Assembly: GCA_964577195.1 (NCBI GenBank)
Contig: CAZNYF010000042.1
Coordinates: forward strand, 1 to 18,457
Reading direction: 5' to 3'
Origin: HyVt-560 sp964577195
GTDB taxonomy: Bacteria; Pseudomonadota; Gammaproteobacteria; UWMA-0217
DNA: 18,457 bases
Of the stretch, positions 1 to 7,078 are shown one piece after another. Numbering within the stretch: the stretch's first letter is position 1; each line of letters opens with the position of its first letter. The notes under the pieces are model-generated. The model saw only the letters and a list, made by a program, of their open reading frames with translations, was not told the DNA's origin and searched no databases. The position numbers were made by a program, and so were the translations under genes.

Positions 1-28
1 GGAGAATAATCCGTGTTGCCATTTAGAG

Positions 29-781
29 TTAGAACGTGACTGCTAAAACTCTGTAAAGCCCGAAGATGGTGACGCTCGCAAGTACTGCACCAATTATCCT
101 TTTCATTTTTACGCCACCTGTAGCGAGTATCGCGTCGTGGGCTTTGAGACCGGCGAAATGGCCAATTGCTGCGATGGGTAACATGATGAGTGCTGGGACA
201 AATTGCAGGTTAACTTCGGCTATGCCGAAGGCGATCATTTTAATCAGAACGAAGATAATCCAGAGTACAAACAAGGTGTCTCTGAGCCGCTCCGGTGCGA
301 TATGACGGATGAAGACGGCGACAATTAATGGAGCACCGATCAATGATGTGCCTGCCACATAACCGCCTAGAATCAGCAATGCAGCGTCGATCCAGCGGTT
401 GTTACTAGTTATTTGATAGTTGAACAGGTAGGTGAGGGCGTAAAAAAGGGTTATTGAGAACACCAGTACCGTGAGGATATCGCTAGATAGATTGAGAAGT
501 CCCAGAATACCGACCGCCATTGGCAGAGCCATAATTTTGATGGCGCTGCGTAGATAGAGCCAGTCAACATTATGCAGGCGATTGAATAATGTCAGTCCTG
601 AGAAAAATAGCAGGTGGAAACCGATCATGGGCAGAAAAAGCAGTGGGTCAGGGAGGATTAGCAACATGAAGGGTAGGCTCAGTGCTGCACCACCAAATCC
701 CAGCGCACTACGGACAAACCCTGTCCATACGAAAATTAGGCTCAGCAACGCGAGCTGCCAAACAGGTAGTTCAAACATCAT
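29..781 (-). CDS. TauE/SafE-family membrane transporter (predicted sulfite/organosulfonate-type exporter)
   Basis: This 250-residue protein is almost entirely hydrophobic, with about seven or eight membrane segments. The N-terminal segment contains the motif RSALGFGGAALSLPF (about residues 24-38), typical of the first half-repeat of TauE/SafE (old DUF81) proteins. A second glycine-rich stretch, LGGYVAGTSLIGAPL (about 137-151), is the matching half of the internal duplication. Length fits the family (about 250). Family members export small sulfur-containing or organic anions across the inner membrane, but substrate cannot be read from sequence. The start has two ATG codons in a row and a poor Shine-Dalgarno. 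The gene is divergent from the symporter at 868, with 86 bases between. Family assignment is confident; substrate is unknown. Confidence 0.87.
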   Translation of the reverse strand: MMFELPVWQLALLSLIFVWTGFVRSALGFGGAALSLPFMLLILPDPLLFLPMIGFHLLFFSGLTLFNRLHNVDWLYLRSAIKIMALPMAVGILGLLNLSSDILTVLVFSITLFYALTYLFNYQITSNNRWIDAALLILGGYVAGTSLIGAPLIVAVFIRHIAPERLRDTLFVLWIIFVLIKMIAFGIAEVNLQFVPALIMLPIAAIGHFAGLKAHDAILATGGVKMKRIIGAVLASVTIFGLYRVLAVTF

Positions 782-815
782 TTGGTAAGTGACTCAAGCA
801 AAGAGAGGTGGATTC

Positions 816-840
816 AGTGGTAAACTCAACAGCTACCACT
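816..840. promoter_or_regulatory. Perfect 7-bp inverted repeat in divergent intergenic region
   Basis: AGTGGTA (816-822) and TACCACT (834-840) are exact reverse complements separated by 11 bases. The dyad lies in the 86-base gap between the divergent TauE/SafE gene and the symporter gene, 27 bases before the symporter ATG. It could be an operator for a dimeric regulator or a leader hairpin. There is no U-run after it, so a terminator is unlikely. Function is inferred from position only. Confidence 0.35.
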
Positions 841-867
841 AGCAGCTATTTCTAAAGGGACATAATA

Positions 868-2181
868 ATGACTGAAGCTAAAAAAGCGAACCTAACCGTT
901 AAGGTTCTTATCGGCATGGGATTGGGTATTCTCGTTGGATTGATATTTAACCTCGCAGGACTCAATGAGACAGGAAGTTTTATTAATATCTATATCGTGA
1001 ATGGTTTGTTCCATGTCATTGGCAAGTTGTTTGTCAACGCTTTGCAGATGCTGGTGGTGCCGTTGGTATTTTTCTCACTGATTTGTGGTGTGTGCGGGAT
1101 TGGTAATCTCAGTACGCTTGGGCGGGTGGGTTCTAAGTCATTTGCGCTGTATATGTTGACGACGGCTGTTGCGATTGCCACTGCAATTACGATCGCCGCG
1201 GTTTCAGGTATCGGCAAAGGCATGAATCAAGTGACGGATGCCACCTTTGCGGGAAAAGATTCGCCGCCATTGACCGATGTGTTAATCAATATCATTCCCA
1301 AAAACCCGATCAATGCGATGGCTAATGGTGAGATGTTGCCGATTATATTTTTCTCAATCTTGCTGGGTATTAGCATTTTGATGGTTGGGAAAAAAGCCCG
1401 GTCTGCCATCGAGGCGGCTGAAGTCGGCAATGAGATTATGATGAAAATGGTGACAATTGTGATGGCTGTTGCACCGTATGCGGTGTTTGCGTTAATAGCA
1501 AAATCTATAGCCAATTTGGGTTTGGATTTATTGGGGCAATTGGCGGGATATGTTGCAGTATTGACGGGCTCGTTGATGGTGCATTTATTTGTCACGTTAA
1601 TGATTGTTCTAAAATTGTTTTCTGGTTTGAATCCACTCATGTTTTTGAAAAAAGTCAGAAATGCACAGGTGTTTGCATTCAGTACCGCCAGCTCTAATGC
1701 GACTATTCCCGTGACGCTTCGCACTGTCACACAACGCCTGGGAGTAAATAATTCAGTTGCCTCATTTACCGTGCCTTTTGGTGCAACAATTAATATGGAC
1801 GGTACCGCAATTATGCAGGGTGTTGCGACGGTATTTATTGCCAATATTTATAATGTTGATTTAGGTGTTAGTGGTTATTTAACAGTCATTTTAATGTCAG
1901 TGTTGGCATCTATTGGCACCGCGGGTGTGCCGGGTGTTGGCTTAATTATGCTTTCGATGGTATTTGCACAAGTCGGTTTACCGATTGAAGGTATTGGTTT
2001 AATTCTTGGTGTTGATCGTTTAATGGATATGATTAGAACGGCTGTAAATGTTTCAGGTGATGCGGTTGTCTCTTCGATTGTCGCAAAATCAGAGGGTAAA
2101 TTGGATGTGGATATTTATAACGACCCAGAGGCAGGAATGTTAGAGGCATCTGAGGCCCATCTGCCTGCAAGTGCTCATTAG
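868..2181 (+). CDS. Dicarboxylate/amino acid:cation symporter (DAACS/GltP-like)
   Basis: This inner-membrane sodium- or proton-coupled symporter has 437 residues, the normal family length. The transport core is complete. The serine-rich hairpin motif STASSNATIP is at 272-281 and NMDGT at 309-313. The second re-entrant loop ASIGTAGVPG is near 349-358, followed by the binding helix with D383, D387, R390 and N394. By comparison with the archaeal homologue GltPh, an Arg at the R390 position favours acidic substrates such as glutamate, aspartate or C4-dicarboxylates over neutral amino acids; that specificity is inference. The ATG is preceded by a good Shine-Dalgarno, AAAGGGA. An outer-membrane barrel gene starts 38 bases downstream on the same strand and may be co-transcribed. 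Confidence 0.93.
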   Translation: MTEAKKANLTVKVLIGMGLGILVGLIFNLAGLNETGSFINIYIVNGLFHVIGKLFVNALQMLVVPLVFFSLICGVCGIGNLSTLGRVGSKSFALYMLTTAVAIATAITIAAVSGIGKGMNQVTDATFAGKDSPPLTDVLINIIPKNPINAMANGEMLPIIFFSILLGISILMVGKKARSAIEAAEVGNEIMMKMVTIVMAVAPYAVFALIAKSIANLGLDLLGQLAGYVAVLTGSLMVHLFVTLMIVLKLFSGLNPLMFLKKVRNAQVFAFSTASSNATIPVTLRTVTQRLGVNNSVASFTVPFGATINMDGTAIMQGVATVFIANIYNVDLGVSGYLTVILMSVLASIGTAGVPGVGLIMLSMVFAQVGLPIEGIGLILGVDRLMDMIRTAVNVSGDAVVSSIVAKSEGKLDVDIYNDPEAGMLEASEAHLPASAH

Positions 2182-2219
2182 TGGTACGATGAATACTCTA
2201 CAGTTACAGAGGTAAACTG

Positions 2220-2855
2220 ATGTTAAACTTGGATAAGTCAGTTAGATCAGAGAAATCTGTGCCACTTAAAAGCGCAGCTTGCGCAGCAGAAAAATCTCTT
2301 GTCACCAGAAAACAAAAAACAGCTATAAAGTTAAAAATATTTTTAGCAACCGTCTTTTTATTCCCTGTACTTGCCAATGCTCAGGTGAGCGTTGGCTTTA
2401 CCGATTCTGATTCTAAGTTTTATTATGGCGGCGGTATTGGTGCGAGTTTTGGCGCTGTTGATACTGTGAGTTTATCGCCTTCTGTCGGCATGAATGTGAA
2501 TGAAAAAACCTCGGTAGGTTTGAGCGTTTCTTATGTGTATCGCAAAGATTCTCGAGAGGGCCGAAATCTCACTACTAATGATTATGCAACTGCAATTTTC
2601 GGGCGTTATCTTTTGACACCCCAGTTTTATCTGGAAGCTGATGTTGAGCATTTGAATAATGAATTTGCAGTCACCAATACGACCACTGATCGGCGCGAAT
2701 TTAATAGTTTTCTTGCGGGGGGAGGAGTTCGTTCACCGCTGGGTGGTAATGCCGTTGCTTTTTTTACCGTTTTGTATAATTTTTCTCACAGTGATGAGGG
2801 CAGCCCATACTCTGATCCGCTGAGTATTCGTGGTGGAATTAGTCTTGGTTTTTAA
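2220..2855 (+). CDS. Small outer-membrane beta-barrel protein with long pre-signal N-terminus
   Basis: The 211-residue product has a hydrophobic signal core at about 38-50, ending in LANA-Q, so cleavage is likely after A54. The mature part (about 157 residues) alternates polar and apolar residues, is Gly/Ser/Tyr-rich, and ends in Phe, as expected for a barrel inserted by the BAM complex. It resembles small 8-strand porin-like proteins; no specific family is recognised. The oddity is about 36 residues before the signal core, including a Lys/Arg-rich stretch. No ATG lies closer to it (GTG at codon 14 and TTG at codon 4 are the only alternatives), and the ATG used has a good GAGG Shine-Dalgarno. 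It follows the symporter closely, suggesting a shared transcript. The exact function is unknown. Confidence 0.75.
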   Translation: MLNLDKSVRSEKSVPLKSAACAAEKSLVTRKQKTAIKLKIFLATVFLFPVLANAQVSVGFTDSDSKFYYGGGIGASFGAVDTVSLSPSVGMNVNEKTSVGLSVSYVYRKDSREGRNLTTNDYATAIFGRYLLTPQFYLEADVEHLNNEFAVTNTTTDRREFNSFLAGGGVRSPLGGNAVAFFTVLYNFSHSDEGSPYSDPLSIRGGISLGF

Positions 2856-2871
2856 TTTTAATAGATAAAAA

Positions 2872-2896
2872 GGGCGTCTCTAAAAAAGAGCTGCGC
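2872..2896. terminator. Weak candidate bidirectional terminator
   Basis: CTCT (2878-2881) pairs with AGAG (2887-2890), flanked by GCG/CGC after two mismatches. Poly-T follows on the minus strand (complement of the AAAAA run at 2867-2871). It sits between the convergent barrel and methyltransferase genes. The stem is short, so support is weak. Confidence 0.28.
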
Positions 2897-3561
2897 TAAA
2901 GCTTGAAAACATTCCGGGGCTCTCTGCCAACCAGTGGTTTAAGCACCGTTTCAAACAGGCTTTCGCGTGAGAATGATGAATCACTAACTTTGGTGATTAA
3001 CATGGCTTTCATAACAGGTGCATTGCCGACGAACATTAGCAGTCGGCCACCAGTCTTTAATTGTTGCTCAAAGCAGGGGTCGTAGTCAGGCAGGGAGCCG
3101 GAGACGACGATAGCATCGTAGTTTCTAGGGGCTTCGAGCCAACCATTAGCGGCGTCGCCTGTCCATAGAGTGACATTGTTAATTGATTGCGAAGCCAGAT
3201 TTGCTTCCGCTTGGTCTTTTAAATCCTGATGTAATTCAACACTGAAAACAGCAGAACTTAGATGTGCCAGGCAGGCAGTCAAATAACCGTTACCGGTACC
3301 AATTTCCAGTACTGAGTCGGATGGTTTTAGATCCAGAGCCTGGAGGATGCGGCCTTCTATTTTTGGCGATAACATACTCTCGCCATGTCCCAGCGGAATT
3401 TCGATGTCCATAAACGCCATGTCCTGCTGATCTTCAGCAACAAACCGTTCACGTGGCACTTGTTCAAAGGTTGTCAGGATTTTGGGATCGAGCACGTCCC
3501 AGGGGCGTATTTGCTGCTCAATCATATTGGAGCGCTCGAGTTCGAAGTTTGTATTTCCCAT
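2896..3561 (-). CDS. PCMT (protein-L-isoaspartate O-methyltransferase) family protein, divergent
   Basis: This is a 221-residue cytosolic SAM-dependent methyltransferase. The SAM-binding motif I, VLEIGTGNG, is at 84-92. The N-terminal region MIEQQIRPWDVLDPKIL...VPRERFV (13-41) and the downstream GGRLLMFVG (171-179) are characteristic of the PCMT fold. Canonical PCMTs repair isoaspartyl residues in aged proteins and carry a GQTISQP-like substrate loop. Here the equivalent segment reads GESMLSP (60-66), so the conserved Ser position appears to be Leu. It may therefore belong to a PCMT-like subgroup whose isoaspartate activity is uncertain. The gene lies 33 bases downstream of the LysM gene on the same strand, suggesting one operon and possibly an envelope-related role. 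Confidence 0.85.
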   Translation of the reverse strand: MGNTNFELERSNMIEQQIRPWDVLDPKILTTFEQVPRERFVAEDQQDMAFMDIEIPLGHGESMLSPKIEGRILQALDLKPSDSVLEIGTGNGYLTACLAHLSSAVFSVELHQDLKDQAEANLASQSINNVTLWTGDAANGWLEAPRNYDAIVVSGSLPDYDPCFEQQLKTGGRLLMFVGNAPVMKAMLITKVSDSSFSRESLFETVLKPLVGREPRNVFKL

Positions 3562-3594
3562 AGTGACTATTTTCCGCTATTTAGCTGGTTTTGG

Positions 3595-4758
3595 TTATTG
3601 CCCGGTTGGAATGAAGAGTACATCCCCAGCCTTGATTGATTTTTCATCTCTAATACCGTTCACCAGCATTAGGTCAGAGACTTTGATGTTGGTTTTTTGC
3701 GAAATTTGAAACAGGTTCTGTCCTGCTTCAACACGCATAAACTCACCCGGTAGCAGAGATATTTCTGCGCCTGCTTCGGTAGAGTCAGGCGTGACGGGAG
3801 CGAGCGATATATTGTAGAGCGTTGGTAGCGCATCGGCTCGTACAATGGGGCCATCGGCATTTGCCGGTGTAACACGGACGTAATACTCACCGGGCCCGGC
3901 TTTAAAGCGATAACGCCATTTGTTTTTTGAGTTGATTTTGACGGGATTGGTGGTGATACCGTTAATCAGTAATACAACGTGGCTTTCAGAATCTGGCGCT
4001 GAACCACTAATGATCAGCTCATTGGTAGTCCGGTCACGATCCAGGTAGGTGATCACGGGTTCTGTAATATCAAGGCCTGCGGTTGGGTCAGCTGGTTCAG
4101 GTGCTTGTTCGGGTACCGTTTCCGGACTGATCATGGCGCTCTGGAGAGGAGCTTGCTCGGTGGCAGCGGTCAGATCACTGATATCGGCAAAACCTGATTC
4201 CGAGGTCTCTCTGGATTCACCATCGCGGGCAACAGGCGCTTGACTGAAGGCTGATTGAGTGATCTCTTCTACGCCGTCATTGGTCGTGATAACCGTTTCT
4301 GATTTAGCGATCTGATTTTGTGAGAATTGCCGGGGAGGAGATGCAAGCTCTGTCGATGTGCTCTTTGTTGCGCTGGCATTAATTTCGATCTCAATCTTGT
4401 CAGCTTGGTCTAAGGTGGTCGATAGTGACCAGTTTCCTGAGCTGTCGGCGAGCGCTTGCTGGCGCTGATCACCATTGATATCTACCGATACCCGAGCGCC
4501 GGTTTCAGCTTCACCTGAAAGTGAAATTGACTGCTTCCGAGGAGTTGGCTCATCAGTTGATGGCACCATTGCACTTGTCTCGGCAGAAGCCAGGGGCGCA
4601 ATAGCGGGTTGAGCAAGCGTCGCTGTGACTTCTGCCGTCGTATCGGTGCTGGGCCACAGGTAATAGCCAATAAAAATCGAGGCAAGAACCAAGACGCTGA
4701 TGGTAGCGATAATTTCTTCTACGCCCAATGAGGAGGAATAAGTAGCTTCGTCAGACAC
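3595..4758 (-). CDS. Inner-membrane-anchored Ig-like/LysM-domain envelope protein
   Basis: The 387-residue protein has a short cytoplasmic N-terminus, one membrane helix (about 18-35) and a long Ala/Thr/Glu/Pro-rich periplasmic region. Two short beta-sandwich segments resemble bacterial Ig-like repeats: about 76-130, with SGEAETGARVSVDINGD, and about 232-305, with ISGSAPDSESHVVLLINGI. The C-terminus (about 342-385: VEAGQNLFQISQKTNIKVSDLMLVNGI...IKAGDVLFIP) is a complete LysM domain, which usually binds peptidoglycan. The layout is reminiscent of FimV-like or other cell-wall-tethering scaffold proteins, but no specific homologue is claimed. Start is GTG at 4758, because upstream ATGs are out of frame and GGGAAG is correctly spaced. 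It is first in an operon with the PCMT-like gene and divergent from thiC. Confidence 0.82.
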   Translation of the reverse strand: MSDEATYSSSLGVEEIIATISVLVLASIFIGYYLWPSTDTTAEVTATLAQPAIAPLASAETSAMVPSTDEPTPRKQSISLSGEAETGARVSVDINGDQRQQALADSSGNWSLSTTLDQADKIEIEINASATKSTSTELASPPRQFSQNQIAKSETVITTNDGVEEITQSAFSQAPVARDGESRETSESGFADISDLTAATEQAPLQSAMISPETVPEQAPEPADPTAGLDITEPVITYLDRDRTTNELIISGSAPDSESHVVLLINGITTNPVKINSKNKWRYRFKAGPGEYYVRVTPANADGPIVRADALPTLYNISLAPVTPDSTEAGAEISLLPGEFMRVEAGQNLFQISQKTNIKVSDLMLVNGIRDEKSIKAGDVLFIPTGQ

Positions 4759-4826
4759 GTTTTGAGCTTCCCATACATGAAAAGAACCTGATTATACACA
4801 GTCATGAATAAGTATCCACGCATCCG

Positions 4827-4861
4827 CCGAGTAGGCTGCTCGGTACTCGCGCACGAGTGCC
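4827..4861. repeat. Overlapping inverted repeats upstream of the thiC promoter
   Basis: CCGAG (4827-4831) pairs with CTCGG (4839-4843). GGTACTCG (4842-4849) pairs with CGAGTGCC (4854-4861) in an 8-bp stem with one G-T pair and a 4-base loop. GAGTA (4829-4833) can alternatively pair with TACTC (4844-4848). The two main hairpins share two bases, so they are mutually exclusive at the edge. The element covers the expected -35 zone of the thiC promoter and lies between the divergent LysM and thiC units. It could be an operator or a minus-strand leader structure. Confidence 0.4.
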
Positions 4862-4863
4862 TG

Positions 4864-4872
4864 TGATATGAT
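4864..4872 (+). promoter_or_regulatory. thiC: Extended -10 promoter for the thiC transcript
   Basis: TGA-TATGAT (4864-4872) is an extended -10 element with five of six matches to TATAAT. It predicts a transcription start near 4879, just before the first base of TPP aptamer helix P1 at 4882. No good -35 is visible at the expected distance, which fits an extended -10 promoter. The fit between start point and aptamer edge is the main support. Confidence 0.55.
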
Positions 4873-4881
4873 TTATTAAAC

Positions 4882-4980
4882 ACGTCAGGGGTGTTCTGCC
4901 GGTAGGTATCAAAACCACAATAGCAGGGCTGAGACAGACCCTTGGAACCTGATCGAGATAATGCTCGCGAAGGGAGGCGT
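4882..4980 (+). promoter_or_regulatory. thiC: TPP (THI-element) riboswitch aptamer
   Basis: The conserved parts of the thiamine pyrophosphate aptamer are present in order: GGGGTG (4888-4893), GCTGAGA (4928-4934), ACCTGATC (4947-4954), GATAATGC (4957-4964) and GCGAAGGGA (4967-4975). Outer helix P1 closes with ACGTC (4882-4886) against GGCGT (4976-4980). The P3-side arm CTGC/GCAG (4896-4899 with 4923-4926) and P5 stem CGAG/CTCG (4954-4957 with 4964-4967) are also visible. It lies 82 bases upstream of the thiC ATG, so it should lower thiC expression when TPP is abundant. No intrinsic terminator with a U-run lies between aptamer and gene, so control is probably at translation initiation or through Rho. 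Confidence 0.96.
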
Positions 4981-5079
4981 ATGTTCTTCATTACTTTTCA
5001 GATGACAGAATTTAGTCCCTTCGTAATATCTCTAAAATTTACTGTATATAACGGCGATAATTATGAGTGCGATTCCTGA
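4981..5079 (+). CDS. Possible 32-residue leader peptide overlapping the thiC start
   Basis: An ATG immediately after the aptamer opens 32 codons (MFFITFQMTEFSPFVISL...) and stops at TGA 5077-5079, 17 bases inside thiC in another frame. AGGGAGG (4971-4977) lies only three bases before the ATG, within the aptamer 3' core. The thiC ATG has no strong Shine-Dalgarno of its own, so translational coupling is conceivable. Against it, the AGGGA sequence is a conserved aptamer element found in every TPP riboswitch and the spacing is short, so this may be coincidence. The peptide is hydrophobic and matches nothing known to me. Confidence 0.25.
   Translation: MFFITFQMTEFSPFVISLKFTVYNGDNYECDS
5016..5023 (+). 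promoter_or_regulatory. thiC: Candidate anti-aptamer strand in the riboswitch expression platform
   Basis: TCCCTTCG is the exact reverse complement of CGAAGGGA (4968-4975), the conserved 3' core of the TPP aptamer. A G-T pair (4967 with 5024) can extend it. Pairing would break ligand-binding structure in the absence of TPP, as expected of an expression platform. How it changes access to the thiC start is not obvious from sequence. Confidence 0.45.
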
Positions 5080-6952
5080 AGATTTCATACGTAAAACATC
5101 TGAGCTTTCAGCGGATGTGACCCGGCCATTTCCTGGCTCAAAAAAAATCTATGTGCAAGGCTCTCGGAAAGATATCCGCGTACCGATGCGTGAAGTTAAT
5201 TGCGCACCCACATCCTCTTCTATGGGAGATGAAATCAATCCACCGGTGCCAATTTATGATACTTCCGGCCCATTCTCTGATCCTGATGTCAGCGTTGATT
5301 TGATGCTTGGTATACCAGAAGTGAGGACCCCCTGGATTGAAGAGCGTGGAGATACAGAAATACTTAATGGCCCAAGTTCTACCTTTGGTAAAGAACGTGA
5401 AAGCGATCCTTTGCTCGCGAGTCTGCGTTTCGAACATATTCGAGCGCCACGTCGCGCCAAAGCCGGTAAAAATGTCTCGCAAATGCATTATGCGCGCCGA
5501 GGGATTATTACGCCGGAAATGGAATATATTGCGATTCGTGAAAATATCCGTTTAAACGAATTACGCAATGATCCCCAATATCAGAAACTACTCCGCCAAC
5601 ATCCTGGTGAAAATTTTGGTGCGGATATTCCTACGGAAGTCACCGCCGAATTTGTTCGCGAAGAAGTTGCTCGTGGTCGCGCCATCATTCCTGCCAACAT
5701 TAATCACCCGGAATTAGAACCAATGATTATTGGGCGTAATTTTTTGGTGAAAGTAAATACCAATATCGGTAACTCTGCAGTGACATCTTCAATTGAAGAT
5801 GAAGTTGAAAAAATGGTCTGGTCAGCGCGCTGGGGCGGCGATACTCTGATGGATTTATCCACCGGTAAAAATATTCACGAAACTCGCGAATGGATTTTAC
5901 GCAATGCGCCAATGCCAATTGGTACCGTGCCCATTTACCAGGCATTAGAAAAAGTGAATGGTAAAGCGGAAGACCTGACCTGGGAATTATTTCGCGATAC
6001 TTTAATTGAACAAGCAGAGCAGGGCGTGGATTATTTCACCATTCATGCGGGTGTGCGCCTGGCTTATGTACCGATGACCGCTGAACGCCTCACCGGCATT
6101 GTTTCTCGTGGCGGTTCTATCATGGCGAAATGGTGCCTGGCGCATCACCAGGAAAATTTTCTTTATACACATTTTGAAGATATTTGCGAAATCATGAAAG
6201 CCTATGATGTTTCATTCAGTCTGGGCGATGGTCTGCGTCCTGGCTGTCTTGCTGATGCCAATGATGAGTCGCAGTTTGCAGAGCTGGAAACCTTGGGCGA
6301 GCTGACAAAAATTGCTTGGGAGCATGATGTTCAAGTGATGATAGAAGGCCCTGGACATGTGCCGCTTCAAATGGTGAAAGAGAATGTCGATAAAGAATTA
6401 AAGGATTGCTTTGAGGCACCTTTTTATACTTTAGGGCCATTAGTCACCGATATTGCACCGGCTTATGATCATATTACATCGGCTATCGGCGCAGCGAACA
6501 TCGGCTGGTACGGTACAGCGATGCTCTGCTATGTAACGCCTAAAGAACATCTCGGCTTGCCTAATAAACAGGATGTGCGCGATGGTATTATCACTTATAA
6601 AATTGCTGCGCATGCTGCCGATTTGGCAAAGGGGCATCCTGGTGCTCAACTAAGAGATAATGCGTTATCCAAAGCGCGTTTTGAATTTCGCTGGGATGAT
6701 CAGTTTAATCTGTCTCTGGATCCAGAAAGGGCACGTGAATATCACGATGAAACGCTGCCAAAAGATTCAGCAAAAGTGGCACATTTTTGTTCCATGTGTG
6801 GACCGCATTTTTGCTCAATGAAAATTACCCAGGATGTTCGTGAATATGCGAGACAACAGGGGATGTCAGAAAAACAGGCTTTGTCTGAAGGGATGAAAGA
6901 AAAAGCGATTGAATTTGTTGATCGTGGTGTTGAGATCTATCAAAAACGCTAG
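5063..6952 (+). CDS. thiC: Phosphomethylpyrimidine synthase ThiC
   Basis: ThiC is a radical-SAM enzyme that rearranges 5-aminoimidazole ribotide into 4-amino-5-hydroxymethyl-2-methylpyrimidine phosphate, the pyrimidine half of thiamine, in the cytosol. At 629 residues it has the usual proteobacterial length (about 630). The C-terminal iron-sulfur ligands are intact as C576-x2-C579-x4-C584 (HFCSMCGPHFCSM). Hallmark segments MHYARRGIITPEMEY, PMPIGTVPIYQALEK, SLGDGLRPG and EGPGHVPL are all present. The ATG at 5063 follows a weak ribosome site (ACGGCGATAATT). An upstream TPP riboswitch supplies feedback control. No other thiamine gene is visible in the window; the next gene, ppa, is 126 bases away and probably separate. 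Confidence 0.98.
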   Translation: MSAIPEDFIRKTSELSADVTRPFPGSKKIYVQGSRKDIRVPMREVNCAPTSSSMGDEINPPVPIYDTSGPFSDPDVSVDLMLGIPEVRTPWIEERGDTEILNGPSSTFGKERESDPLLASLRFEHIRAPRRAKAGKNVSQMHYARRGIITPEMEYIAIRENIRLNELRNDPQYQKLLRQHPGENFGADIPTEVTAEFVREEVARGRAIIPANINHPELEPMIIGRNFLVKVNTNIGNSAVTSSIEDEVEKMVWSARWGGDTLMDLSTGKNIHETREWILRNAPMPIGTVPIYQALEKVNGKAEDLTWELFRDTLIEQAEQGVDYFTIHAGVRLAYVPMTAERLTGIVSRGGSIMAKWCLAHHQENFLYTHFEDICEIMKAYDVSFSLGDGLRPGCLADANDESQFAELETLGELTKIAWEHDVQVMIEGPGHVPLQMVKENVDKELKDCFEAPFYTLGPLVTDIAPAYDHITSAIGAANIGWYGTAMLCYVTPKEHLGLPNKQDVRDGIITYKIAAHAADLAKGHPGAQLRDNALSKARFEFRWDDQFNLSLDPERAREYHDETLPKDSAKVAHFCSMCGPHFCSMKITQDVREYARQQGMSEKQALSEGMKEKAIEFVDRGVEIYQKR

Positions 6953-7078
6953 GGGACTGTTTTGGAAACCTTTTTAAAATCACCTGCAACTGCCTATTCG
7001 TTAGCAACCAAATTTAAATGTGTCGTCGCCAGAAGGGAACGATTTATTTTTTAAAAACTACTTATGTGAGAAAAATCT

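Noticed and set aside
1227..1844. 205-codon open frame on the minus strand inside the symporter gene
   Set aside because: It is a mirror of a well-supported transporter with intact motifs, and has no signal, motif or ribosome site of its own.
4719..4991. 90-codon minus-strand frame across the riboswitch
   Set aside because: It overlaps a highly conserved RNA aptamer and the LysM start, with no sensible protein features.
6953..6990. Possible terminator after thiC (GTTT-TGG-AAAC then CTTTTT)
   Set aside because: The stem has only four AT-rich pairs, too weak to call.
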